A stretch of DNA of 33,221 nt. Origin: Schoenoplectus triqueter (taxonomy: Eukaryota; Streptophyta; Magnoliopsida; Poales; Cyperaceae). A program made the translations under genes and the position numbers. The stretch spans positions 1 to 33,221 of the forward strand of contig CAXKVV010001596.1 of assembly GCA_964058805.1 (NCBI GenBank), read 5' to 3'. Below the pieces are notes generated by a model. It worked only from the letters and a program-made list of their open reading frames with translations, had not been told where the DNA came from and made no database searches. Positions 21,964-33,063 of this stretch are shown one piece after another. Position 1 is the first letter of the stretch. Each line of letters opens with the position of its first letter.

Positions 21964-24874
21964 TTAGTTAAACAAGTCGAATATAAGCTTTTCAATCTCC
22001 TCTCCTATTATAGACCCACAAATCTCCTTGTTCAAATCAAATGTGGCAAACAACATGCTTTTTTCTAATTTGGCCCCTGAAACTTCCTTTTTTGCAACCA
22101 AGTCCACTTCATGATTACCACAATTGTAACCTCCCGGTGACTCAAATGTCATACACCATTTTCTTACAACACTGCAAACTTCACTAGACAAAGAGGAGTC
22201 GAGTTCAGTTTTTGGTCCCCTGGTATCCAAATTAGAAACCCTAAACCAAGGGTACAACTCTAATTCAGTACTAATTCCAATTTCTACAAGTGCCTCGTTC
22301 ACTGAGTCAAACAGAAGTGTATCTTTCACTTTCGACCCGTCAAATTTGTACCCGGGAATTTCATAAAATAAACTAGGATCTAGTGGCATCTCAGGAGAAT
22401 ACCATGGTTTCCCTTCTTGTAACTTGGAGAATGATACCAAGTTTTTGATATATGTGAAATTATATTGTTCTTCATCTGCCTTCGAGAAAAATCGGGATAG
22501 TCTTAGAGAATTTGGAGAGTTTGTTTCGAACTGGGAACCATCCCAGGATAAAGAACGTGAAATTGAGCCAATTGGTGGAGATCTTGACAGAGCTTCTGTA
22601 TGACATGTTATATTAGCATTGGTTAGAAAAAAAAAAGAAACAAAGAAAGAACTAAAGAACACTAACCAAAAAACACCTCACAGTTGATTCAGATTTATGG
22701 AATACCCAATGTTACCTAAAGCTGAAACCCAAGTTAAAATTAAACCTTTGAACTACCACTTGCTGACTCAATATGTGGATTGAATGATACATTGATACTA
22801 CTTAAAATTGAAGTAACAAATATTACTTTTAAGGTGCATGTTGAGAAAATGATTAGTTTAAGCAGACTTACGTGGAGGTAGAGAGGCAGAGGAATCAGAG
22901 AGATTGGAGAGGTCAGCAAAGTCAGAGGCAAAAGAAGTTTCTAGAACTGATATCGGGCTTGGCTGTTGGTCTATGGTGATACCAACCTTATCCAAGGAAG
23001 AAACCTCCTGAAAATATTAAAATTCAGCATCTGAAAACTCAAAATCTTGAAAATTAATAGACCACCCGGGCAATCAGCCTTTTCATCTCCTGACTGAATG
23101 ATACTTGACTTTTTTCTTTGATCACGTCCTGAACTACTGGTGTAAATATATTGGTGCAGCCCTTTTCCAAATATTAAAAAGAAAATAACATCAGAAAACA
23201 CATTGTACCTTAGTGGAGGTATCACAGTTCTCTTGTGAGTCTTGACATGAACTGGAACAAGAGCCTCCTTCGTTTTCTGTAGCTCCTCTGTCCATACTAG
23301 CACTGTGCTGGTTAACACAGTTGCTGTAATCTACTGGCCTCTTGTTACTTCTAGAGAAAAACAAGCTTGGTAACCTCCACCTAAACTTGGCACTTTTTGA
23401 TTTCTCAAGCTCCTTCTGTGCTACCCCCGATCTGGTTCCAGAATCAGTGCCATCTTGGTACACTGAAGAACATGCTGGGAGAGATTTTGATCTATGTAAT
23501 GGGATGTGACACTCAGAATCTAATGGGATGCGACACTCAGTTTCTCTCCCTTCTGTTCCTCTGGATTCTTCTTCTCTCTTTGTCTCATGAATATTAAGCA
23601 TCTCACCTAAGGTACTTACTGTACCAGTGGCACCGAATTTTTCTTCTTCCTTGGACGAAACCATCTCCCACCTCTCCACAAGTCTCTTCTTTGCTTCTCG
23701 TATCACTCTTGGCTCGCTTGAGCGATGCACTTCCCGAAAAGAAGAGTGTGAAAGAGGGCTTCCAATTCTGCTATTGTTATAATCCCACGACCGGCCTGAA
23801 CTAGGTGTATAAACTTCCAGATCATCATCCAAATTCATACTCTCAGACTTGCTAAAAGAGATATCACCTCCAGTGTAGCTGCTTTCAAAAATGCTCCTAC
23901 TGGCATCGTGGATATTGTCGAGGCTTGGTTTTAACACCACAATTCGGGTTGGGTGGGGTGGCTTAGTCAGAGAGATCTCGATGTCTCGATCGCCAAGCGA
24001 GCAATGTTCTTTTGGCAACTTCTGAATTGATTCAGAAGAGGGTTTAAGAACAGTTATATGTTTAATTTCAGGCGTAGGAGGTCCATTATTATTGGAAAAC
24101 AAAGAGTTTGGTTCTTCGAGGAATTTTACAAATAAGTCCTTGTTTGAGCTCAAAAATTGCAGTGCATCTTGGAACTCTTTAGAATGAAATAATTTCTCAT
24201 TTGCTGCCATGTGTTTTGCCTCGGCAAATTTCTGACGCACCAGAGCCATTTTCTTCTCATATGATCGATCACTCTTTCTTGAATTTTCAATTCTTCGGGG
24301 CGCAATGTTTTCAGATATGGATTCAGGGAATTCATTAAGGCCCATCAGTTTTGCGATGACACTTGGCGGGTTTTGATTTGTCTCGGTTTCTTCCTGCCAC
24401 ATTTCCTCTTCTATAAGCATTTTGATCGGCGTTCCACCCAGATTGCCTTTTCTCTGGAATATTTTTAAGAATACTTCAGCTTTCAGGTAGGAAAAAAAAT
24501 GTTCCAATTCATTTTAACAAAGCTAAAAAGACTTGTAGATCCTTTGAATGTGTACCTGTTTCTCTCCTCTATGTACCACTAGTTGGTCAATTGGTATACT
24601 AACATCATCAGAAAAGCTTCGACGAGGTGAAAAGTCTGACAAGGTAATACAGTTATATACATGTCAGATGCATCTTTTTTTTAATATATAATTTTGAGAT
24701 TAGTAGTAAAAAAAAGATAGATGTGAAATTAATACCATCTCTATGAGGCTTCTCTGTGAGTCGCTTGGTACCAGTCAGAGAATTACTCAAGTCAAACAAG
24801 TTCACCATTCTGCCCATACAACCAGGTATAGGTTTCTGCAAATCAAGGCCTTTTTTGTTTTGGATACCCTTCAT
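21964..24874 (-). CDS. VARLMGL/DUF4378 protein related to TRM/LONGIFOLIA family, six coding exons
   Basis: Plant-specific family related to TON1 Recruiting Motif proteins, which link TON1/FASS complexes to cortical microtubules and shape cell division and elongation; the role of this member is inferred. Exons: 24874-24736, 24635-24556, 24453-23209, 23128-23066 (doubtful), 23007-22872, 22595-21964. All borders are GT/AG and the phases agree, giving 764 aa (743 without the fourth exon). The N-terminus KPIPGCMGRMVNLFDL (about 14-29) and EKPHRD match family starts, which fixes the ATG at 24874. Other landmarks: GGTPIKMLIEEEM, PSVIAKLMGL (103-112), SKEFQDALQFLSSNKDLF (from 164), two VLKPS words (208-212, 246-250), EAKKRLVERWEM (326-337), QPSPISVLE (524-532), and DUF4378 at about 600-760. 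The protein ends in an acidic helix, EICGSIIGEEIEKLIFDLFN (745-764), resembling the TON1-binding M2 motif. It is somewhat shorter than many relatives (about 900-1000 aa). No disruption seen. Confidence 0.92.
23066..23128 (-). other. Doubtful 63-nt exon of the DUF4378 gene
   Basis: The segment is bounded by TTCAG|GACGTG and CCCGG|GTGGTC, is open for 21 codons, and keeps phase 0 on both sides. The upstream intron would be 80 nt, like its neighbours. The downstream intron would be only 58 nt, short for a plant, and the GTGG donor is weak. Skipping it (intron 23008-23208, 201 nt) also keeps the frame, so both forms are possible. Confidence 0.4.
23496..23543. repeat. 24-bp tandem duplication inside coding exon 3
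   Basis: Two units sharing AATGGGATG(T/C)GACACTCAG follow each other in frame. They encode TECRIPLD and SECHIPLH (about residues 378-393) of the DUF4378 protein, in a low-complexity acidic linker. Confidence 0.75.
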
Positions 24875-26120
24875 GTCTCCAATAAATCTATGTAATCAAA
24901 CGAGACAAGATAATTAGAAAAAAAACAAAGATGATAAAAAAAATACTTAGCAAATTACCCCTACATAACGGGAAATAGTACCAACCAAGCTTATGGAGAA
25001 GAGCTCATAGGAGGAAGTAACGCAGCGAGAATCACCCCTAGGAAGAATTCCTTCAGAGAGAAAAATAAATAAAACGAGATAAGAACGCTAGCATTTAATG
25101 CAATTAGTAACTGTTAATAATGCAAAAGATCCAACATTTAATCCTCTGCTGGCATTATTGAGGTATGAATCTGCATAGTGCCAACATAATCCTCACATAT
25201 ATTTGCAAATGTAAACCTCCCAAAAAATCCATTAGAAAAAAAACAAAAGAATTGAGAGGAATGGTACAAGCAAAAATAAGAGCAACAATAGCGTTCTAGA
25301 CTACAAATAAATGGAGACTAGGAGATGAGAAAAAAAGGAAATAAAAAAAAGAGAATAAAAAGGTACCTAAAACAACCTGCTTTACAAGGAAAATGAAATA
25401 GTGCAAATGGAGGAAATGAGAACAGCCAAATTAAATCCCAGCTAGCAATTTTCAACTAATGTACCAACAACTGCAACTAATTTCTCAGCAACTCAACATA
25501 CCGGGTACCAAACAGTCTAGTCCAAGGAAGGAGACAAAACCAAAAGCCAAAAGGTGGCGTATTTTCTTTTCTCCCTCATCTTTCCCAGAAAGAATAAGCA
25601 AACTAAAAGAAAAAGAATTACAAAATGAGAGGCGAGAAGAGAAATCGAGCGATCTACCTTCAAAGGATTGATAAACCCCAAAAGGGGGAATCTTTTGAAG
25701 AAAGGACATTATTCAGAGGGGCCCAATGGAAACAGGAAATGGGAGAAATCAGACAAAGTGATTCCCAACGCCATACAGTAAAACCCAGCTAAAAGGAGAT
25801 GGCTTTAGAGAGCAAAGAAAGCGATCTTACAACGTGTGTCTACTGGCTAGAGAGAGAGAGAGAGAGCTTATAGCACCGAGCAATGCAGCTTCAGAGTTCG
25901 TCGGCGGCGAGCTAGAGAGAGAGAGAGTGGAGGAGGTATTCTCCTTTTCCTATTTTTTGAGATTGTCTTCACGCGTTTGAGCGTAAACGAGTAATGTAGA
26001 GAGAGAGAGAGAGGAGGGGTTGAACTGTTGATAGAGAGAGAGAGCGTCCTACTAGACTACTAGTACTAGTATAGTAGCAGCAACTAGGAAGAGTTGGAAG
26101 AGAGGGAACAGAGGAGAGAG
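24875..26120 (-). promoter_or_regulatory. CT-rich, probably spliced 5' leader of the DUF4378 gene
   Basis: On the minus strand this stretch is pyrimidine-rich with four (CT)n runs (about 25849-25866, 25912-25927, 25998-26013, 26033-26044), typical of plant 5' leaders. Splice-like signals are donor GAAG|GTAGAT (exon end 25658), acceptor CTGAAG|GAATTC (exon start 25050), donor GGG|GTAATT (exon end 24959) and acceptor ACATAG|ATTT (exon start 24887). They suggest two leader introns of about 607 and 71 nt. The inferred 24959-25050 leader exon holds a five-codon uORF and an ATG-TAG pair. Another upstream ATG lies at 25709. Exact exons and the start site are inferred. Confidence 0.45.
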
Positions 26121-26308
26121 AACGGAGAAGACGGGTAAAGTGGGGCCGAACACACTGAGCTCATAGAAGCCATATTCTATCATCATTCGTGTAACGAGTG
26201 ATGTTATAGATTAAAAGTAGAAGTAGGACCCAGATGCAGTGAGTAAATGCCAGAGAGAAGTGGAGAATAGGAGGCGGGGGCTATAGGTCGGACCAGTACC
26301 GACTTGGG

Positions 26309-26314
26309 CACGTG
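26309..26314. promoter_or_regulatory. G-box upstream of the DUF4378 gene
   Basis: The palindrome CACGTG (context GGGCACGTGAAG) lies about 150-200 bp upstream of the CT-rich leader. bZIP and bHLH factors bind such sites in plants. Function here is inferred from position only. Confidence 0.35.
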
Positions 26315-26518
26315 AAGGGAAATTAATTGGATGCGCTGTTCCAAGCGCGGAGTGCCCCTCTCTTTCTGGTTTTCTTGTGCGTGTAGTTCTGATTTGGTCT
26401 TATTTGCTAATTTAATTGCGTTTGCTTGCTAGTTGCTACATCTACATGCCTCCACCCACTCAACGCCAACTCGCCTCTGTATGCATCTACTCTCTGCCCG
26501 GATTTCTGTTTGAGGGGG

Positions 26519-26550
26519 CATGGCCTCATGGCCTCATGGCCTCATGGCAT
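26519..26550. repeat. (CATGGCCT) short tandem repeat
   Basis: Three exact 8-bp units and a fourth ending CATGGCAT. Each unit contains the palindrome CATG. It lies upstream of the DUF4378 gene leader. Confidence 0.85.
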
Positions 26551-26744
26551 GGGTCAGCTAGGGCTGCGGTTTTATTTTATTAACTGCTTTTGCGTATTTT
26601 TTTTGAAATAAAAATAAAAATAAAGAAGTTTGTAATTTATTAAGTTTTGGTTTTCCAATGAGAGTTAAGTATTCAACGAGAATATCTGCACGACTGGCCC
26701 ACAATCACGGATTCACCGTTCTTGATAGGGATAAAAATGATTAA

Positions 26745-26770
26745 ATATATATATATATATATATATATAT
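26745..26770. repeat. (AT)13 microsatellite
   Basis: Pure alternating AT for about 26 bp. Confidence 0.9.
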
Positions 26771-28328
26771 GGACATCAGGTTTTGCATCTGCACCCTTGT
26801 TTCTTTTTTAATATCAAGGATTGATACTTCTTATTTATTATTATTTTTTTTCATAATGTCCGCAACGACTAACAGTGTCGAGTTTTTAATACTTTTATTT
26901 TGAGAGAAACATATGAAAAATAACTTATGCTGGATTTATGGAAATTCTATTTAATTAATTTTATTTATTTATTCTTATATCGTTTCACTTTTAGTATTGT
27001 ATTGATGCGATATTTATTGACATTGCATGTGGTTAAAAATCAATTAACTTTTAATGACGATAAAAAAACATTATTATAAAAAAATGACACGGATCTTGCT
27101 GGCATCGGCAATGTCCATGTTACATGACATTTATTGTTTCAGATTATTTCTATTATCTCAAATCTATTTGTTTATGATCTCCGACTGTAAAGGACAAGAC
27201 TTACCAAGCGTTGGAAATTTACATATTATTTAATGTTGTCTTGTGTTATGTACTTCGAAAAAATGGCTCGAACAGATAACTTATTTTGTATTTTTTATCT
27301 TTCATTTATTTCTCGTTAATTGGAATATTTTTGGACAACGTATTATTTTTTCTAAGCTGAACGTGGAGATAATATTTTTCAAATTTTCGAAATCAGCTCA
27401 ATTTTTAGTATCGTAGATATTCTAAGAATTCTGTTTAACTTAAAAAAATTAGAAATTTCTTTGAATATCGGAATGAAGGGGAAATTAATATCTTATATAA
27501 TGTTTGGTTTCCAACCATATCATGATCACCATCTAGAAGATATAATATCAATTTATATATTAATCAGTCGATTACACATTTCTTTAGAAATTAATGATTA
27601 ATTAAAATATGACGGATAACTAATTACGTTTGGCGCTATTTTGGTGTTGAGTTCCATATAATGTTCTTCTAATTAAATTATAGAGGGAGATTTGTTTGCC
27701 TATACTTCACAATACGTTCCACATGCGCATACCATAGTGTTGTACTATTTTTAATGGTAATTTGGTACTTATCCGTACATAAATTGACATTTGGAATGAA
27801 TTATTCTTTGTTTTTTATTCATTTTGATCGCAGTATTTCAATTCCAAATTATCTCTCTTGAAAATAGAGTTTGAAATTAACTCTATTGAATTCTGTTAAA
27901 ATTTTATAAAAAATCATTTTGATCAGTGTGTTACCAATTAATAGAGTGACACTTCATTATATTGTCTAGCTAAGAATATACATGTAATTATGTAATACAT
28001 ACGACTTGGTAGAAATAAATTTGTACAGTTGAAAAATAGAAGAGGACTGAGGTGCACAATGGCCTATAGTTTATATAGACAGAGGCACAGAGCTGGAAAA
28101 TTTATTGTGCAATGAACAAATATTTAATGTGAGAGGAGAGACACGTCGAGTTAGTTTATTTGTCCGTAAAATCAGCAGTCACGGAATCACTTGCATGGTA
28201 CGGGTCCTTGTACAAATGCACGTCTCACATTTTGTCCTGACTTGAGTACGTGATAAATATTTAATTATTAATTTAATTAAACAACAATGCTGCTTCAATC
28301 TGTCTCTCACTATCTTCACGGTCTAGAC
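26771..28328. other. Intergenic DNA, nothing recognised
   Basis: AT-rich. No open frame above about 60 codons with sensible composition. No repeat family member detected. Confidence 0.45.
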
Positions 28329-28704
28329 CAGTTTTTATTAATAATAATTATTATTAAATTAATATTATTAAAAATAAGAGTGAAAATAGTAAAATTTCAA
28401 ATATATGAATGACACCGTGCTATTATCAGTGGCGCGTTTCATTATTTTTAGAAAACGCGCAACTGACATTCAGTGACGCGTTTCATCCAAACCTCGCGCA
28501 AAGTGAGATGGAGAGGCGTTGTACGTTTTGTATATATAAGAAGCAAATGCGCCACTGTCAGTGACGCGTTTCGTAAAAATATTGAAACGCGCCAAACGCG
28601 TCACTGACAGTAGCACGCTGCCATTCGTATATTTAAAATTTTACATTTCTCACTCTTATTTTTAATAATATTAATTTAATAAAACTTATTATTACTAAAA
28701 ACTG
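28329..28704. mobile_element. CGCG-rich hairpin MITE, copy 2, flipped
   Basis: 376-bp relative of 5481-5788 with the same ends (CAGTTTTTA and TAAAAACTG). The loop CTCGCGCAAAGTGAGATGGA is the reverse complement of the loop in copy 1, so it lies the other way round. Flanks GGTCTAGAC and TGCATAGAC agree at 6 of 9 bases, a decayed target duplication. It is 68 bp longer: an extra CGCGTTTC ... GAAACGCG inverted pair was added near 28560-28600. CGCG words sit in otherwise AT-rich DNA. No protein. Confidence 0.78.
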
Positions 28705-29340
28705 TGCATAGACAGATAAACTCATAAGGGAGATATATATCACACTGTTAAGTGTTGACATTACCTTTATTTTATTTAATTTTATTTTTTTGTTGGGGTT
28801 AGCGGGGAATGTGGCGGTGTTACCGTGTAACATTTGTCACGGAGCAATTAATGATTTAATTAATTATAATCACCGATAATGGATAATTTTTATTAAAATA
28901 ATCTATCAAATTAAGAGCTAAGACAGTTGTAATTACATGAAAGTCATTGAACATGATCCAAACGACAAATTGTTACTGAATAATTCACATGTGAACAAGA
29001 TGAATTAATTTGTAGGGACGGTTCAAATCAATATTTTTATGAAATTGAGGGGTCAATTAATGAACATCAGGCAATTTAAATAATAATCCACTTGTATAGA
29101 AAAAAAAAACCCAATGTAATTTACTAATTTGTGGCATGTACCGACAAGTGACCAACTGTTGAGAGCTACAGGTAATCAAGCCTTGCAAATATGGCACTAA
29201 ATCCATTTAATTAATTTCGACATCAATGGTAGTAATTGTATGTTGCAACATTGTTGGAACATTTTCTTTTGTTGTAATTAGTTGCACAAATGTTTTGTAT
29301 GAAACAAAATTAATTTGAATAAATATAAATTAGTTAATAA
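28705..29340. other. Intergenic DNA, nothing recognised
   Basis: AT-rich spacer. No gene, RNA or clear repeat. Confidence 0.45.
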
Positions 29341-29740
29341 ACGGTGGGGCCGGAACCTTGAAAAAAAACTCATATCTAGGGTCAGATATAAAATTTTAAT
29401 AGTAGAATCGGTAATCAGATTGTAATAACTTATTGAGTTCAAATTCATTGATATTAAATAAAAATCAACAACTCAATCTACATTCTTATCTAATATATTT
29501 TTTTTCAAAATAATATCCTTTCATATATATTAAAAAAATATAAAACTCAAAATAATAAATAATCGAGTTGACGAAGAAAACTTTCATCCATGGGACTTCA
29601 TATTTTGAAAATTTTGCATAACTCTTTTGTTATCCAAAGTATTAAATAAAATATTTTCAATTAAAATAATCAAAAAAATTAGGGGAGTCAGAAATAAAAT
29701 ATAGTGGGTCAAATTACTAAAAATTTAGCTTAAAAATACT
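29341..29740. repeat. Possible degraded dispersed element
   Basis: It starts ACGGTGGGGCCGGAACCTTG and ends with AGTGGGTCAAATTACTAAAA. These GTGGGGCC / GTGGGTC words at both borders recall ends of decayed plant DNA transposons. No target duplication or second copy in the window, so this is tentative. Confidence 0.25.
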
Positions 29741-30471
29741 ATTTAAAAAAATAATCCGGAAAATCAGCTGACCTCCTAGCATGCACTGGATTTGCCCTTG
29801 CCCATATCGCATAGAAAACAACGATACTTTCTAAATGATTTTTTTCCTCCGGTAGATATACAAAAATTTGAAGAAATCCATTTTTTTTTCTTAAAATTGC
29901 CATTTATGATCAAATTATTTGTTAAGCACACTCTACAAGACTTCAATTCCCGAATCATCATTTTAATTTATTGAAGTCGAAGGAAAACTCATTTTCTAGA
30001 GTAAAAAATCAGTAACAACCTTTTGTTAAAACAAAAGGAGCGAAGGAGAAAAAGATGAAAAATTAGATGAAGAAAAGGATAATAAGTTGGATGAAGACAA
30101 TCAATTGAAAAGAAAAAAAAAAGAGTGACGGGGGGAGGCGAATGAGTGGCTTCTCCCTGCCAAAAGATTTTCATTAATTGGAGAAAAAATCATCTAGAAA
30201 ATTCAAGTAAAAGTTTAAATTCACTTAATATCTGTGTTATTTGATTTTGGATCGAACATTTTTTTTATTTTTGTGTGGATATAATCATTTTTTAATGCAA
30301 TTAGTTGACTGTAGGCCTTTAATTTAAAAAAATAATGGTAATTGAAATCTTGGATTCAGTTAACGGGTTAGTGGTTACTTAATTCAATCCAAAAGGAGAG
30401 AGATCAATCATTTCTAGGCACGCAAGGTTCCTATTTCTTGAAGGATTTTTTCCTAATTTTTTTTTCTTTTT
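29741..30471. other. Intergenic DNA, nothing recognised
   Basis: AT-rich. Opposite-strand frames of about 60 codons near 29.8-30.2 kb have no recognisable features. Confidence 0.45.
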
Positions 30472-31479
30472 GGGTCCATTTGGCAATCAAGGAATATTTT
30501 TGAAAGAGTGATAGAATAGTGTTTTTTTGGAAGAGTGGTAGAAAAGTGATATTTTTGACTATTCGGAAGAGCGAAAATATTGTTTGCCAGTTGTTACTCA
30601 GAATAGTTAAAATATGAATAATTATGATACTAATAATGATGATGATAATAATAGTAAAATAATAATCATAATAGTAATATAATAAAAAATAATCATAATA
30701 AATAATAATAATATAAAAATATAAACATAATCATAATATAATAATATAATAATAAAAAATTATAATTACAATCATAATTATAATAACATAATAATAATAA
30801 GTAATCATAATTTTAATAATATAATCCTAATATAATAATCATAATCATAATCATAATCATAAAAATAATAATTATAGTCATAATCATAATAATATAACCA
30901 TAACCATAATCATAATAATATAATAATAAAAATATAATCATAATCATAATTATAAATAATTATAATTATAATAATAAATTAATCATAACTATAATCAACA
31001 TATAATAATATAATACAACATAATAAAATAATAATAAATCATAATAATCATAATCATCATCATCATAATCATAATCATCATAATATAATAATATAATAAT
31101 AAATAATCTTGATCATAATAATATAATAATAAAGTAATTATATTTATATTCATAATATAATAATATAATGATAATAATAATAATAAATAATAATCATAAT
31201 ATTAATATAATAATAAATTATAATCATAAATATAACATAATAATATAATAATACTAAATCATAATCATAATCATAATATAATAATATATTATAATATAAT
31301 CAAACAATAATCGCTATTCCGACGAGAGCTAATCCAGTATTCCACCTATAAATTGATATACCGGATTAGCACTATTTTACACTCTTCTACTTAGTCTAAA
31401 ATTCATTTGACAAATTATTTCATCGGAATAGCAATTATATTCCTACTTTTTGCTATTGCATGGTGTGCCAAACAAACCC
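30472..31479 (-). mobile_element. Transposon-like element carrying a long ATT array, copy B, flipped
   Basis: 1008-bp relative of 10172-11284 in the opposite orientation. Ends are GGGTCCATTTGGCA and TGCCAAACAAACCC, flanked by TTT on each side, which fits a 3-bp target duplication. The inner hairpin is kept with one change: CTAATCCAGTAT (31329-31340) and ATACCGGATTAG (31358-31369). The array (about 30612-31300) is AAT/ATA-rich with ATC units. Arms look about 90% alike between copies by eye. No open frame of note. Confidence 0.8.
30612..31300. repeat. Imperfect (AAT)n microsatellite inside copy B
   Basis: About 690 bp of AAT/ATA/ATC trinucleotides, the reverse-complement pattern of the array in copy A. 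Confidence 0.9.
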
Positions 31480-32872
31480 TTTGAGAAGAATGTTAGTCCA
31501 TTAAAAAAGAGAGCAGAAAATACATACAAAAAAGTTTTTTTTTTTGCTTTGTTAATTTCCCTTCAAATTGCTTCCCACTCAGTTAATGAGTAGCAAGTAG
31601 CAACTATCATGCACTGACATAGCAAAACATATTAAGTGCATCAGAGAGGATGCCCATATACGCATTGCAATTTAAGTAATTAATACAAACACGTTTTTAA
31701 TATTACGCATTAAGACTGTCATTAACTCGTTTGGACCAACTTGCGCACATGGTCATGACATTTATACAATATTTTAAGTTCACAGTTAGTTAGTGTCGGA
31801 TTAACAGTAATAATTGTTGGATATATTGATATCTGCATTAAATTAAGAAATATTAATATGAGCTATTCACGTAATAATTGTTGGTTGAAGAATGATTGGT
31901 CTTTCATCATTAGGCTAGAAATGTATTTAATTTTTTTACCAATACAATATAGGATCTGTATCATTGACAACAAATTAATTTGAGAGAGCATGAAATCCGT
32001 TAAAATAAAGTATATTTTTAAAATCCAACAAATAAAATAAAAGTATATTTTATAATTCTTTCTTTTTTTAAGATTCTTTTGCATAATTTAAGAAAATGAA
32101 TTGAAACCACAGCAAGCCACATAATATAATAATTCAAATATTCACTTGTCAAGAATACAAATGTTAAAGGATATATATTTTGTTAGCAGTTGTTGCTTCA
32201 TTTTTATCTATGTGACAGTAACTGTTTATTATCTTGAAAGCTGAAAGTAACATAGATGAATTTGATAAAAGGTTCAGAGAATTCATTTGGTGAATCAGGA
32301 ACAAATTTAGAATATCTCCCTCTTGGTCATGTTTCTAGATACATTAAAAAAAATACCCGTTCTAAAAATATATTCCTCTAATTTTAACCCAAAAAGGTGA
32401 ATTTGACATAATAGAAAATGGTGGGCATTTATTATATATTTATCCATATATTAATACGGAACAGGAATATAAATGCATATAAATGAGATTTAATAACGAA
32501 TTATGTTACAGACCTAAATGTTGCTGCATTTGGAATCTGACCAACTGAGAACAGATGGATGTTGCTTATACTAATTCAATTTGACATAATTAAAGATATA
32601 ATGGCACCAATAGGCTTGACAACAGCGCCAACAATATAAATGTAGCATTAATTATAACAAATCTTCAACAAATATATATTCTGTACTATTGATCTTGCAT
32701 ATCACACTACTACAGTGCTGTACTTCAAAAAAAATTATACCACACTTGCACAAATTGGTACTGCTTCTGAATAACAACAAAAAATTAACTTAATTGAGCC
32801 TGTTATTAACTTTCAATAATAGCGAGATTAATTAAAAAAAATTATGTACATTGAGTATAAAGTTAAATTCGT
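31480..32872. other. Intergenic DNA, nothing recognised
   Basis: AT-rich. A 73-codon minus-strand frame (31863-32084) is Lys/Ile/Phe-rich and not convincing. Confidence 0.45.
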
Positions 32873-32880
32873 ATTTTCAC

Positions 32881-33055
32881 GGGGGGCGGATCCAGCTGTC
32901 TCCGGAGGGAGAGAAGTTGCCCCTTTGGAAAAAAATTTCGACGAATATCTTTATAATTATGTATATTTTTTATAAAAAATAAAAATATATTTATTTTCTC
33001 CCTCTTAAAAAAAATTAATTTTTGTCCGCTCGCAACCAAAGTCTGAATCCGCGTG
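32881..33055. mobile_element. 175-bp hAT-like MITE with perfect 8-bp target duplication
   Basis: Identical octamers ATTTTCAC stand at 32873-32880 and 33056-33063. Between them the left end GGGGGGCGGATCCAG and the right end (read inward) CACGCGGATTCAGAC are related inverted termini sharing GCGGAT(C/T)CAG. An 8-bp duplication and such ends fit the hAT superfamily. The interior is too short to code for anything. The intact duplication suggests a fairly young insertion. Confidence 0.75.
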
Positions 33056-33063
33056 ATTTTCAC

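Noticed and set aside
23397..23597. Plus-strand frame opposite exon 3 of the DUF4378 gene
   Set aside because: Shadow of the real coding exon on the other strand.
5481..31479. One large inverted segmental duplication joining the two inverted repeat pairs
   Set aside because: The pairs are not in mirror order, and I saw no matching unique sequence between them.
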